Shown here piece after piece: positions 1-14,100 of a stretch of 64,000 bases of DNA. The translations under genes were made by a program, and so were the position numbers. Position 1 is the stretch's first letter; each line of letters begins with the position of its first letter. This stretch comes from Trichaptum fuscoviolaceum (taxonomy: Eukaryota > Basidiomycota > Agaricomycetes > Hymenochaetales > Trichaptaceae). The stretch is from NCBI GenBank assembly GCA_910574455.1, contig CAJSYZ010000011.1, positions 2,774,941-2,838,940 on the forward strand, given 5' to 3'. The notes beneath the pieces are model-generated. The model was not told the origin of the DNA, did not search any database, and saw only the letters and a list, made by a program, of their open reading frames with translations.

Positions 1-3000
1 CGTTGCACCACCTCTCCGGAATGCGAGGATACGTGCGCTTAATTTCGAATTGTTCTGCGGCTCTGCAAGTTCACTGGCAAGCTCAGAGTTTCCTGATTTG
101 GTGATCGAATCGGCCCGCGCGTCTCGATCCTGCCGACCCATCTTGTCTACCAGATGCACTTGACGTGCTTAACTTGATGGACTGGCAAACTGTGTTGTCA
201 GTTGTACTTAGCAAAATGCTTTATTCCGCGGACAAATCGCACTTCTTCACAGCGCACTGTCATTGCTGAAGCGAACGACCACCCGCTCTGAAATGGTGGC
301 TGAAGTTTCTTTCTGTTCTCGCACAAAATCGATTTTCGACGGACGGATTTTCTCTTCACTGTGGCAATGCGAAAACGTATGGCAGTGCATCGCTTGATAC
401 CGTCCGCTCTCCCTTCGCTATTCATGGCATACTCATTTGGGTGGCCGGTAGTAATCTCCCATCAGCACTCCTTAAGCTACTACAATCTCAGGGACTCCGG
501 CCTCGTTCTTATACACAGATAGACGCATCGGGTGAAATGACCATTCTCGACTCAGAAAGCAAGTACATCATAACGGAGTTATGGTCCCGACAGATGGAGA
601 ACGGATTCATGACCGGACCACATGTTGACAACTTATATGACCCCCAGCGACTCTTTAATCTACGACACACGAAGAGACCGACTGGCTTCGAACCTATGGA
701 GACCCGCCGAGCGGACTGAATACAGTAGCTAGTATGCTGCGGATATCGTACCTCACTCACGCTTTCTGAGTCAGGTCCGACTTTCTTGGGCGGTCCCGGT
801 AAGTCTGTTAAACTTTTGTTTTCTTGTCGCTGATCTGCTTCCTTGCTATTTTGGCTACAGCAGATAGAAAACGTGCATCTTCTTTGGCAAGTCTTCGCTT
901 GCGCGCACAATTCGATATAGCAACATGCCGAGGCTCGGATCGATGAACAACTCGATGCTATATTGCTTGATATTACTCCTACTCGTGCAGGTGCGTGCCG
1001 TCTACACATGACTCAGAATTTCGGATTGCTGACTTGATCACCTACAGACATCATGCAACCGACTTCATTTCCGGAGCCTACCACTTTACCAGACATGTCG
1101 CTATGTTTCTTCTACATTTCCCAACTGACTTGCCACCGATGCACGATTTACGAGCAATCGACGCTTTCTTTGGGCTACGCATTCGGTTCCCCATCTAATC
1201 ACATATGCCACTCTATCGAAGAATGGTTTATTCAGTTCATGAATTTCTATGGATGTCCAGGGGCTCGGAGTGGCTGAGCCCAGAACAAGCCAACAGTGGT
1301 CTACGCAACAGGTCGCTGGAACTTCTTCAAGGGGCTCATTATTTCAAGTACATCGCACCACGTTATGCGTGGACCGGGGCCCGCAGGATGATGAGCAACA
1401 GTCATCATAGAAGAGGTGTAGGAGACTTTCGTTGGTGCTGCAGGAACAATCCCGAGCTCGCCGTAAGCGCTCGCGCTTCAAATTTGAGAGGATCAGGAAC
1501 ATTTAGGCAATGATCATCTTTCGATCGCAACCTCGAACCAGCGCAAAGGGCCAGTGATTGGTTTGTCTCGGTTCGGAGACCTTCGGCCAATACAACTAAT
1601 TTCAACTTTGGTTTGCCAGATTCTCACTTTGTTCCCGTCCTTCGTGGCTACTCGGTTGCAGAAACATTCATGCCATCACACTACACCTCAGGTAAAAAAG
1701 CACCGGCACCGCCTTTTGCCGAGCAAATACCTATAGCAAGTAAAATCAATCCCATACCTCAACTAGATATGCCAGTGCTGGCACCTGCGCAACGACATCA
1801 GTGTAGGCAAGGCCCGGGTGCGAAAGGTTATTCGGCACTTGGCTATGACTCATCGCCGTCGTTGATCTTCAACCCCTGCATGACCCGGCATCAGTGAATC
1901 TAAATTCGTCGATGAAATGATGTAGGCCAATTGGTCTTCCTCCTCTAACTCTGATGCTGTCTGTCTTACATGCATTTGTCGCAGGTACACTGGTATGCAT
2001 CCCAGAGACGCGCGCTCGAATAAATTTGACTTGTCCCCGGTGGCTGACGCTTTATCAACATTGATCCGAACCTATGCTTATACTTAATTTCAGAATCAAA
2101 GCTCGGTAGCTGACCCATATCTTTGTGAGGACAATTCAATCGTAATCAATCAAATGGGCTTAGCTGACTACACAAGCAAGAGAATCTGAAAAAAATGAGT
2201 TCCCGACAGCTCACTATTTATTAGCATGGTTGCCCATCATTCTTTTGAATAAACTTTAAAAATGCTAACAGCCACAAGAAATGGTGGCAGTCCGTCGCAG
2301 TTCGCGAAACATCGCCACTGCAAGATAAGCAAAATGTTCCGCAACTTTTTGTGCTGTGGCGTGGGCCCGAGCTCCGACTACGCGTCTTTTGCGATCCTCT
2401 GGATAAAAGATAACATCGTTAGGCTTAATGCTGGTGTTGAAGATTAATTTGTGGTCCTTAAGTTCACTATCACGCACAAAAGCTCGGAAAATGGCTGGAC
2501 AAGATTATATGGATCAAACCCGATATCCTAAGCCCAGGCATGGTATTACATACCTCCTTTTTTCCTTTCCAATCTCATGATTAATGCCAGGAGATACCAC
2601 CAGGATATCAACAATACTCATTGGAAATCCACCTTCGTTGTCTTGCTCTCCTCGTTGACGTCCGATTGCAGATACATTGGTCCAAATTCCTTTTTCTATG
2701 AATTTCATACGCTTTGTTCCCTCAAAGTCGACTAACTGATATCTGTACTCACGATCATGCTAATTGCGTTTTGAATTTGCTGTGCGATTGGTGTGCCTCT
2801 GCATCACTAACATAATTTGTTCTCAAAGGCTCGATTCTATTTCTACGTGCGTACATACTTCACTTTCATCAAATAATTACACGTCAAATGCCACTTTATA
2901 AACAGACAGGTACTTCTTAATGAAACCGGGAATGTCATTGCGGCGATACGTTCAAGAATCGTCCAAACCCCCAAACACTCACAATACCAACTCATCCTTG

Positions 3001-6000
3001 CATAGAACATGAGGCAGTGTATCAGCTACTTACAAAAGACATTGCACGTCAAATATGCATATGGCATGTTTGCCTGCATGCTCATTGCATTGTGAGCTTC
3101 TTTTCATCCTGAATTTACGGTAATGAATTTCATTGACGTTAATCACGGAAAAGTTTATTCGTAAAGACAGTTTTCGGCGGCCATAAATAGCCATATTCTG
3201 TGAGCTTCATCCGGGAATTCCGGGGCGTGGACGATAGTGCGGTATGCAACACCTTCGCTCGACTGGAGTCTCTATCGTAATTAAATCTCCAATGTATTTG
3301 AGCCAGTGAAAAGAAGGTATGTATGGTTTCCGACGATCTCGGGAAAACCGGAGATTCACATTTGCCTACCCTTCTCAGCGAAGTTATATACCAAGGAACA
3401 ATCATTTCGACCCGTTTATCGCGACGAATCTTCGCAGTCATTGAGCATAAAGTCTATAAGATGCAGAGTTTCACAACGACAAGCTCGGAATCTACATAAG
3501 GTAGACGCAATCATTGAAAGTGAGCAGTATGAATCTGTTTGACATGTCCGTTGCCCTGCATCCACTTCCGCTTTTCTTCTTATGAAGTCCTTACCTAGAG
3601 TCATACACAATCATGGATGCGTGATGTTTGACAACTGAACATGCTACATGCGCATTCCATTGTCCACTACAGGTGCGTTGATGCAGATTATCGGTCGGCT
3701 TGCCTCGTGACTTCTTCGAGACTAACCGTTCTCATGGAAGACTCTGAGTCTGGTACCTTTTCCCAGTTTGAAATGAGACAGCTGGGAGGCAACAATCAAC
3801 TATACGGGTCTCCCGACCAGATTTACTGTCTCTGCCAGTAGTGCGAAGGCTTGATCGATGGAAAATCCAATATGAGAGCTATGTATACGCATTCTCAGGC
3901 TCGTTGTATCGCTTGACCGTCTGTAGCCTGCTCTCAGCGGTAGAACTCAGGTGCGCGTGCGTTGTTCTTCGAATCCTTGAGTTAAGCTTTACCTTCATAT
4001 CGCCGTTCCTGTAACTCACACGATGTTGTGTGCTGCCGTCGAGAACCCAGGCACATGCATCTTTACTTTTCCATTACTACGTTGAGTGGCTTGCTTTGGC
4101 CGAGGGTCTAGACTATAGTGGCATTAACAGATCTGACGTTACATCGGTCTAAGTCTCTTCGCGCACGTACCTCCCATAAAGACTGAATGCCCTCAGCCGG
4201 GACGTATCGTAACTGCCACAAATATGATCATCACTTACAATGGACTTTCAACATAACATGTTTGCTCTGCTTTGCGTGCGGGATGATGAAATTTTGATCA
4301 TCAATGGTCAAAGATTCGCAACGCGTTATGGAAGAGATCGATTAATACTGAGCATCTAAAGCAGTGGCATTTATACTGGCAGCGGTGTTTCGAGGCCCGT
4401 AACTATATCCGACGACAAGAAAGTACCTAGTGGAAATGATTTGAAGAGTCTGCATGTTTCTGCATTGCTTTTCAGCAGAGGCATATATACTAGTGCGAAA
4501 GCGGAAAATAATACTTCCGCCTTCAACGGAGATTTAGACGGATATAACGGAATTAACGTCGATCATTCACTGGCAAGGGCACGTCTCGGGGGTCATCCCC
4601 GCGCTTCCATCTGGCAGAGTAAGTTGATAGTTTCCCCTAGAAAGACGAATAAATTATCCTAGACTTCTTAGTAACGAAACTGAAGACAGTTATTTTAAGC
4701 ATGGAAAAGTAACTATAAATTAGATTCCACCGATCTCAAAGCGGGTCCGGGGGTTATTGCCAATGTATGCAGGTAGATGAAGGGGACGTTGCTACATCTT
4801 CGCCGAATGTCAGACGGTATCCCGGAGAGCTTACGGGCGCAGTCAAAGCCCTACGATCAGTGATAAGAGGAGGTGAGTCATGACCGGCAATCAGAGCTCG
4901 AGGATTAGAAGGTACAACGCTGAGCAGAGATCTGACTTCGGCGTGAGTACAAGTTGAAGCTCCACAATTCTCAAACATAGTGAGAATCGAAACAAACGCA
5001 ACTGAGCGCTCCATGCTTCAGCAAATGTTTTTGATCTTTGTGTCCCGCGGAAACAAGATGGGCGGTCATGCACTGGGTTCTGTGGGAAGACTATGAATCA
5101 GATTAAATGATGTACCACTGACATTTAAGTTGACGATGACTCAGCCAATTTCGCAAAAGTCACCGTAGTCAACGCCTTCATGTAGCCGCAGTAAACTCCT
5201 CTTCCTTGGGCACCGAATAGCAGCCGATGAGTATGTAACCTGAGAATATGATAGTAGTACTTCTGTATATCATATCGCTGACTCACTTGTAGTCACATCG
5301 CCGTGCACCCCTCCCGATCACCACGTCGATCGATGAGCTCGGGTCATAATCCGTTGGACCTCCTCGTCCCCACTGTACCTCCCTCCCGTCGTCCTTCGGC
5401 TCGAAGGCTACTAGTAGTAGATTGTGTACATATATTGGTCTGAATGATCGATTTTCTCAATCTGGTAAGTCACGATCACCAACAATCTAACGCCGGTACA
5501 AGACTGGAGAGGATCTATGCCAGTGCTAGACTCCTTTCTCCCCTGCTCTAAACCAATATGTAAAGTGGGAAACCTATCAACAGTTGTCGAGATAGCCATT
5601 GTCAGCTTGAAGATAATCATAGTAAATGGGCGCTGCAGAAATACACCGATATTAGCAGGAAGTGATTCACCGATACCCCGGACCCTTAGAAGGCAAGGCA
5701 GAAACTGAGAGCAGCTCACGATCGAGATGGATGTTGTGGTACTGCACTGTTGCCTTGTGCAAAAAAAGGAATGTTTGAGAATCCTAAAGAGTAACACTTG
5801 TACAGACTCCCAAATCAAGTATTCCGCGAGCTTCAAGTTGTCTTTGTTATTTCGAGGTCGCGGACCCTGAGATGTTTATAATACCAGAAGTTCAGGCGAG
5901 CTAACTTGGCTCTGGAATAATAAGCTGGAACACGTAACCGCGAGTGTTCCAGCGTCTCGTTTGTGGATAAACATCCTTTGAGTCGTCTGACTTCAGCCAT

Positions 6001-8870
6001 CTTCATATGAATGATCGATAGCACAGGAACTGACACTTCTGCGGCCGCGCATAGCCAAGCTGCAATTACAAGTGCCGCCGTGGCTATAGTCGGAGCGTCG
6101 ACATTATGTATTGTTTTAAACGGTTCGTTATTGAGGATAATTACCCGGGACTTCCAGCAATCAGAACAGATAATTGGAACCAGCAAGACGAAACCGTCGA
6201 AACAAAAGATAGCACCATTACTGTCCCCTAAGCGTCAATTAGGCATTATCCCATCGCCGATATAGAAGGGTTCTACCTGTGAATGATGTCGTCCCTATAA
6301 TTGTATTTCTGGAGAGAAACTCAGTGGAGATAGAGGGTGCAACTTCGGCCCTTTGGTCAGGAGTCAGGTTGCGAATCGCACAACACAAAAGATGATTGAG
6401 TGTGTTTGGCCTTGAACTCTAAGATCCAAGAGAAAGCGTATACGTACCCGAGTCCGTTCTAATCTGTACATGTCTATATCTATCGCGATGAACAAATGTC
6501 ATTGTTACAATTCTGCAACCGGTGATGCCCGCGAATCGACTGCCCTGGCGCCTCACAGAACTTCTTGATCTGCAAACTGTATGTCCTGACAGTAACGCCG
6601 GTCGTCTAAAGAGTCCGATAGCGAGTCAGAAGCGAGTGAACGTTGTGGGTTACGGGTTTGCTTTTTGTAGAGTTACGCTGAAGCCGAACATATGGAAGCG
6701 AGGTTTGAGTAAACGGTAGTGTTCTGCTTGTATGAGTTAGATTTTTTACCAATAAGGAAATGATTATCTGCTCATACATATACCATATACATGTTTTTGT
6801 GATACTGTCGTAGCTTGGCGCGGAGGGTATTGAAGCAACTACTGTTCAGTGCCGTGCTAGCTTAGGAATCGTGCGCAGCACTGGCAGTAGCGGTTCGTCA
6901 CAACCCCCGGCCTACCTTAAAGGATCTCCTGTGCCATCAGCATGAATCCGGAGATTGTGTACCATTAACTTGACAGACAGCTTAAAGAACAGTATGTAGG
7001 ATGTAAGATACAATTACGAAGGGATGTTATGTTTACGCACGAGTTGAATTTGTGTCATACCACGGATAAACACTGGTAAACCGGGAGAAAGTTCCTGCTA
7101 AATTCCTGCGCGACATCGGTAAAGCTCTCAACGTCGGCGGATGAACATGCCGTTACGCATAAGATAACATCAGTGCCTCAGACCTAATCTTCTCATATGA
7201 GGAGTCAGGACACCTGTAGGAACGTCTTAAATGGCACAAGCAACACCACAGAAGAAGAAATATCATAAGCGGATAAGAGTTATGACGAGACACATATGTA
7301 TCAGGAAGACTTGCGAGGGTCAAGGCTTCTCCAAGTAACAGAACTGAATTATCGACAAAACGGACTGCAATTCACTCTTGGGAATGCCCGTTTTCCTTTC
7401 AAGGCTATCAACAATACGGTTCAAAGTAATGTTAAATGGGTCCAAGATATCAAGCGAGTGTAGTTGGTAATTGTGAAGTCAATCAAGAAGCACTCCCACC
7501 ATGTATTTTTGTGCGATGTTCAAGGTTTCCGATGAGAAAAGAAGGTCAGTATTAAGTCGAAAAGATCAAGCAATGAAATTACCCTGCTATTAGACGGAGA
7601 GGTCGATGTCCCTATCGAAACAAGCGTCGAACTGGTGTTTACTAGTACGAAAGAAGGTTTATTTGGAAGTTCGGCATAGAGGTGGTATTGCTGACGTCTA
7701 AATTCGCGAAGCTTGTGCGACCTTATCACAGGAAGGACTTGATGATCATGATGATAATAGGACTAACATTCGGCTGCATCCGACCTATCCATCATGAACC
7801 GATATCTTCTTTGAAAGCTTCCTTTGCTAAGAGGACGCCTGGACCTAACATCGCATGAGGGTGAATACGGAGCTATCGGGTCAGACAGATTTCCAATTCA
7901 ATAGGTCTGGCTGACTCGTCCGTATTAGATGAGGACAAGTGGCGATAGCTCGGAGAGTGTAGCGGGTCGAGTATCTGTGCCGATGGTTTAAAGACAGGGT
8001 AGGTTTTTAGTTCCAGGATGAAACAGTTGTTAGAAAAGCAAGACACTCGGGTTAAGGGTAGGTCCAATTTCATCCAAATTAGGCTTTTAGCGTAGGTTAG
8101 GCTCTCAGCGAATATACAATAATTTTAAGTTCGTTTATAGGCGAGAGCATGTCTAGATCAACACGATAGAAGTCCAAACCTTACGCAGGGATCGTCGCTT
8201 CCTGTTTAAGATGTCAGTGAGGAGCTTGGAACTGATAGTGCTGTATCGTTTGACTGAATTCAGTGCCTGGTCAAATAATATCGATGCCTTATCGAGTCTC
8301 GGCTGGACGGTTGATCTTCTATAGTAAGTTGAATGTGAGACGCGAGGCTCGAATGTAAAACTAGCGTGTTCACGGATAATCTTAGACGAGCTTGAGCCAA
8401 GCGCGAAGACAGACTGGATTCGCGTCATCTGCTCGCCGTAGAAAGTGAAACAAATGCCACTGGAGCTACTTGTTCAGTGCCAGCGGCTAGTACGTCCACA
8501 GCCCGCTCGCGTTACGTCCGAATGAATAAAAATCTAAGATGCGGTGGCCACTCGTATCCTCCGAGATGCAGATGAATGTACGTGTCTGATCTAAGATGAG
8601 AAGTGGGCGCACGCAATTATCCTCCAGGATAAATCTTATCTGAGGCCCGGTAGAGCACGTAGATTTGAATGGCGGGCTGACGCGGATAATATCATAAGCG
8701 TTTCTGGAACTTCGTTTACAGGTGCCAGTGAGATCGTCACCCCCTGAAAACGCTTCTCCTCCATCGCTCATTTTTTTGCGGGATCCTGGAGGATAAAATC
8801 AACACGTAATCCGTCCCCGAACATATATAAATGAGAGGAAAATTGCGCAGAGACAGAAACCCAGCGCGAA
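1..8870. other. Gene-poor region, no supportable gene
   Basis: No open frame here exceeds about 140 codons. None of the translations shows a domain, a recognisable family pattern, or a chain of exons joined by in-phase splice sites as found in the rest of the window. I looked for reverse transcriptase, integrase, transposase and long terminal repeat signatures by eye and found none that I can defend. Frames at 441-719 (+), 995-1198 (+) and 5411-6186 (-) are the longest, but none could be extended convincingly. It could be a decayed mobile-element island or simply a long intergenic region. Confidence 0.5.
8824..8831 (+). promoter_or_regulatory. TATA-like box of the FAD oxidase gene
   Basis: The sequence TATATAAA lies about 40 bases before the start codon at 8871, in a short AT-rich window. 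The position suits a core promoter with a very short 5' leader. This is inference from spacing and sequence only. Confidence 0.4.
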
Positions 8871-10760
8871 ATGGCCGACTATCGCATTAACCCGTCCTAC
8901 AAAGTCGTCATCATAGGAAGTGGATGTTTCGGTATATCAACTGCATTGCACCTTCTTGCCCGTGGTTATAAAGACGTCACTGTCTTGGACCGAGCCCCTG
9001 TAGTCCCGGCTGCCGATGCAGCCAGTACTGATCTGAATAAAAGTGAGTAAATTGAGCTCAATTATGTATCTGTTTGAAATTCCGGCGACGCAGGCCTATA
9101 CAAACTTACGGACTGTTTCCTCTAGTCGTTCGATCGTCATATCATGATCCGTTCTATACACAGCTTTGCCGGGAAGCAATATCTCGCTGGAAAGATCGCT
9201 CCGAATGGGGGGATCTATACCATGAGTGAGTCGTCCATTTGCATGCTAGAGCGTCTGCGGAGTCTTCGGGGACGGGAACCGAACCGTCTGCTGGGATCTA
9301 TATGCTATCCTCGACAATACGATCGAAAATTACGCAACTTTTAATTTCACACTGTTCGAGGCTTCATACAATTACTAACTTCTCATCAAAGGTCGGGTGT
9401 GCTTGTCTTCGGTGCGGGAGAAGCGGTATTTTCCGGTAATGCTCTCGCAAATGACGTAGCACACGGTGCCCGGGTCAAGAAGGTCTTGGGCGCTTCTGCT
9501 TCGCCGAAGGAACTGGCAAAAACGAACAAAAACGAGCTTATTAGCCTTCATGAGCTGTTCCCGGGCGAGATACCGCTGGGTCGCAGAATGTCCTCTGCGT
9601 GTGGCTTCCTTAATTTCGACGGCGGTTGGGCGTTTGCGGAAGGGGGTGTTGCGCGAGCAATTGAACTGGTACGCATCAGAGGAGGCAAAGTGCTGGCACG
9701 CAAAGAAGTCATCCAGCTGTTGAAGTCGGATAACGGAAAGCGAACGAGAGGAGTGAGGTGCAAGGATGGAAGTGAGTTTGAGGCAGATATTGTCGTCATT
9801 GCTACTGGTAGTTGGACTGCATCCGCTTTCCCTGAGCTGAGGTTAGGAGAAAAGTGTCTTGCAACTGGGTGAGTTTTTTCTCGAAGTGCACATTCTTCTT
9901 GGCAGGGCGAGATGCGCGTGCTTACTTCGTCGTAGTCAAAGCATTGCAACTATCCAACTCACGCCAAGGGAGACGGAATTATACCGACGGACACCCGTTG
10001 TCCTCGATTTTGGTCCCAGTGGCTTCTATATCTTCCCAGTAAGCATACGGTTTACTCTTCACGTGTCGCTGACGTGGATCTGTGCTGACCTTCCAATCAA
10101 ATAATATAATGAAGCCGAATGAGCACGGTATCGTCAAATTCGCTAAGCACGCTGTGGGGTATACGAACTTCCTCCCCGCACACAACGCTCCAGACGGACC
10201 GAAGATTTCGACCCCGCGCACGATTCTTTCGCATGGAACTGATGGTCTGAAAATACCTAAGGGTGAAGCTAAGTTCCTCCGAGATTGCCTTAAAGAGGTT
10301 TATCCTGGACTGGCGAAGAAACCTTTTGCGAGCACAAGACTATGCTGGTGAGTATTCATCATCTCACGCACATTGTATTGTTTGCAATGATATGCCGGAC
10401 TCTCCACAGGTACACGGATTCTCCCGATTCCGACTGGATAATCGACATTCATCCAACAGACACTGGTCTGGCTCTTGCAACTGCTGGAAGCGGACATGGG
10501 TTCAAAGTAAGTTTAGGGTGGAGATCAGCCTACAAACTTTCCCGCACTTACGTGTTTCCCTTTCCCTCTTCTTCCACCGCTGGCAGTTCCTGCCAGTCAT
10601 AGGAAGGGTTATCGCAGATCGGTTGGAAGGTAAACTTGCTCCTGACATCCAACGGAAGTTCGCTCTGGACCGACCGATGAGCGGCTACGATCCAACTCGC
10701 GACGGTCGGCCCGTAGGTGCACTAAACGTCGACGAGCTTTGCGGACCAGGGGACTTATAG
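8871..10760 (+). CDS. FAD-dependent amine/amino-acid oxidase (sarcosine/fructosyl-amine/pipecolate oxidase-like)
   Basis: Seven exons can be joined in phase. The N-terminus has a Rossmann strand with a dinucleotide-binding loop VVIIGSGCFG followed by STALHLLARG and an acidic VLD strand end, as in DAO-superfamily oxidases. Exon 2 reads SSYHDPFYTQLCREAI, typical of fungal sarcosine/fructosyl amino-acid oxidase relatives. The middle has the second FAD contact IVVIATGSWT. Near the C-terminus RLCWYTDSPDSDWIIDIHP is followed by GSGHGFK and FLPVIG, the segment that carries the covalent flavin cysteine in monomeric sarcosine oxidase. The cysteine is kept, so covalently bound FAD is likely. The protein ends in GDL, not a peroxisomal SKL signal. 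The substrate (sarcosine, pipecolate or an Amadori amine) cannot be told from sequence alone. The gene converges with the carbamoyl-phosphate synthase gene downstream. Confidence 0.85.
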
Positions 10761-11129
10761 GATGGGTTGTCGTTTCATATGCCCGATAGTATACGTGATC
10801 AATTATCATCTTCATCTTTAATTCGACATCGACTGACCACGAGTCTGCTTTGTCCTGCGTTCATATTACATGTCTTTATTATTTTGTCTTTCGTCTCGGA
10901 CGCTATATCGGACTGCAGATCTTGATCTTTGTAATTGAATTTGTGTATATATAGCTTCTCGTCCTTGTATCGTCGAAAAGTCGCATTAGTCTATATGAGA
11001 GATGATAAAGGTTGTGTAAAATATACAAGTGAGTTGTGCAATCTCGGCACTTTTTGGTAGAAAAGGAACGACAAACAAAAAACACAGCAAGAATAACGAC
11101 ACATTACCACCGATATATGTACCACTAGA
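10761..11129. other. 3' intergenic spacer between convergent genes
   Basis: AT-rich spacer between the stop codons of two convergent genes. It holds the 3' untranslated regions of both. I see no gene in it. Confidence 0.5.
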
Positions 11130-14100
11130 TCACACACGCACACCAACAAACTCCGCCCATGATTTTACTTCGGACGGGATTCGCTCCTCAGTATATGGTC
11201 GGAGACCACCCTGCGGAATTTTCCGTGCCAAGGCTTCGACGAAGAGTACCGCGCACTGGGCGTTGTTAAAGAGGGGAAGACCGAAGTCGACAGCGTTGCT
11301 GATAAGTGAAATATGAGCGCTCATGGCCAGACGTAAAATGACCGAAGTAGTTAGATATTGAATCCTAAACTCACCGACGAGCAACATAATTCTCATCCGT
11401 CGCCGATTCACCCCGGGTACGAGCAAGGTTGATTACACATTGAATGTCATATTCATCAAATACCATGCGAAGTTTCCGTTTATCCTTGGTCGGGAAGAAA
11501 ATGCGTTTGCATGACAGATACGGTGGGTTATTTAGGTGCTCTTCCACAACTGGCGAGGAGCAATATATCTTGAACCCGAGGTCTGAGAGCTTCTTCGCGA
11601 TGGTGCGCATCTCGGGTTTGGAGATATCTCCGCCTATCAGTACACCAGAGTTTGCTTGCGGGAGTTTGAACCCTGTCTGACTCTGGACAGCTGCCCAGTA
11701 CGCCTCATAAATGTCTTTTCCAAAAGATGCGATTTCGCCCGTGCTAGCCATTTCTGTATCAAGTGAATCAGTAAATGAATGGAAAGGCATTTGGTAATGA
11801 GCTAAATTGTGGCTCATGATACGCAGCTGCAGTGGGGAAAGAAAGCCTTATACACAAGAATTATCGCTCACCTACGCCAAGGAAGGGATCTGCACCGCCT
11901 AATCTAGTCCATGAGAATTGGGATACCTTGATCGCCGTGTAATCTCTCTTAACGGCCATCAGATCGACAGGCTCCGGCACATCCTGATCTGCAATTGCCG
12001 CTGTAGCAACATCCACAAAGTTCTGTCCAAGCACCTTGGACACGAAAGGGAAAGAACGCGATGCACGGAGGTTACATTCAATGACCTTCAGCTCCGGCTC
12101 CCCATCTTCCACATCCTTCTTGATGATCTGCATGTTGAAAGGGCCGGATATCTCCAGCGCGGCAGCAACTTTCTGCGCGATATCCTTAACACGTGCCATT
12201 ACAGACTCCGAGAGTGAAAACGGAGGAAGTACTAATGTCGCATCGCCTGAGTGTACACCGGCTTGCTCAACATGCTCGGAAACGGCATGAACGAGGAGCT
12301 TGCCCTTATGCGCTACGGCATCGACATCGATCTCCTGAGCATCGTCGATAAACTTGGTTACGACGACGGGGTGAAGCGGCGAAACTGACGCCGCAGCAGA
12401 AAGTCTGTGTTCGAGCGTAGACTCTTCATACACAATGTTCATCGCGGCACCAGACAGTACGTAAGATGGACGGATGAGCACAGGGTACCTGTAAAATGCA
12501 CATCTCAGCCACACAGATAAATTGTCGTCATCGAGAATGTATACGTACCCAACACGGTTAGCAAACTCTTTCGCGGCGTCAACGGAAGAAACCTCAACCC
12601 ATTCGGGCTGATCGACACCCACTTTATCCAATACGGAAGAGAATTTGTGACGATCTTCCGCAGTATCGATTTTATCTGGATCTGTGCCCAGTACATTAAC
12701 GCCACTCTGCTTAAGCCGCAGTGCGATATTCTGCGGTAGTTGCCCTGGTTATATATAGGTCAGATCTGAAGCTTAACATTCATGTCACGGGATATCACTG
12801 ACCACCGACGCTAACGACAACGCCGCTGGACTGTTCGAGTTCATATATGTCCATGACTCGCTCCCAACCCAGCTCCTCAAAGTACAGACGATCTGCTTCA
12901 TCAAAGTCGGTCGAGACCGTTTCGGGGTTATAGTTGATCATGATGGTACGTCGACCCATATCGCGGAGCTTGCGAGCACACGTTACGGAACACCAATCGA
13001 ACTCCACTGAGGATCCAATACGATAAACGCCGGAGCCAAGAACCATAGTGCCATGCTCATCGAATTCAACATCATGTGTGGATGCGTTGTATGTCGTATA
13101 GAGATAGTTCGTGTGGGCAGGGAACTCCGCAGCTAGTGTATCGATCCGCTTGACGAAAGGAGTGATTCCAAGTGATTTACGGTATGCACGGACTTCGTTT
13201 TCAGTGCTTTTGACAAGGTCAGCGATTTGAGTATCGGAAAAGCCCATCCGTTTTGCCTGACGCATGAGATCCTCTGAGATAGCAGAGACAGAGCCTGCAT
13301 CACGCAGCGCGTGGTTGGTGTTCACAATATTTTCAATTTTGTACAAGAACCACTGGAATGACGCAGATCAGTCGTCATAGACGTTACCCAGAATGAAAAA
13401 AAACAGATAGCTCACCTTGTCAATTTTCGTTAGTTCATGAAGCATATCGACCGTGTATTTCTTCTCGAACATTGCATGCGCAATCGCAAATAAGCGCGTG
13501 TCCGTCGGATTAGCCAATGCATAGTCCAAGTCTTCCGGCTTTTCATATGGCTCAAATCCAGCATAGCGGGGATCAACTTGACGGATAGCTTTCTGTAAGC
13601 TCTCCTCGAATGTACGACCAATTGCCATGACTTCACCGACACTTTTCATCGCCGATCCGACTTTGCGGTCCACTTGACTCGAGAACTTCGCCAAGTCCCA
13701 CTTCGGGATTTTCGTAACGATGTAATCAAGGGACGGCTCAAAACATGCTGTTGTTGTCTTTGTCACAGCGTTCGGGAGCTCCGGAAGTGTGTGCCCAAGT
13801 GCAATTTTTGCTGCCGTGTATGCAAGTGGGTATCCAGTTGCCTTCGACGCAAGCGCAGATGAGCGAGAAAGCCGAGCGTTGACTTCAATGACGCAATATT
13901 CCCGAGATGTAGGGTTCAACGCATACTGGATGTTGCACTCGCCAACGACTCCAAGATGTCGGATAACTTTGAGAGCTGCTGAGCGAAGCATGTGGTACTC
14001 GTCATCGGGGAGCGTCTGGCTGGGCGCGACAACGATCGAATCACCGGTGTGTGTGCCAAGGGGGTCGAAGTTCTCCATGTTGCAACAAATAATCGTATTG

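Noticed and set aside
441..719. Frame with ILDSE near its middle, similar to the ILDSE of tandem paralogue B (55 kb)
   Set aside because: The match is limited to a few residues. In paralogue B the SE comes from intron sequence read through the exon end. The rest of the frame shows none of the repeat units.
5411..6186. Two adjoining minus-strand frames (141 and 117 codons) that might be exons of one membrane-protein gene
   Set aside because: The frames are in different phases. No splice pair gave a continuous hydrophobic pattern or a family motif.
9399..9949. Overlapping minus-strand frame of 133 codons inside the oxidase gene
   Set aside because: It is antisense to well-supported coding exons of the oxidase and has no family features.
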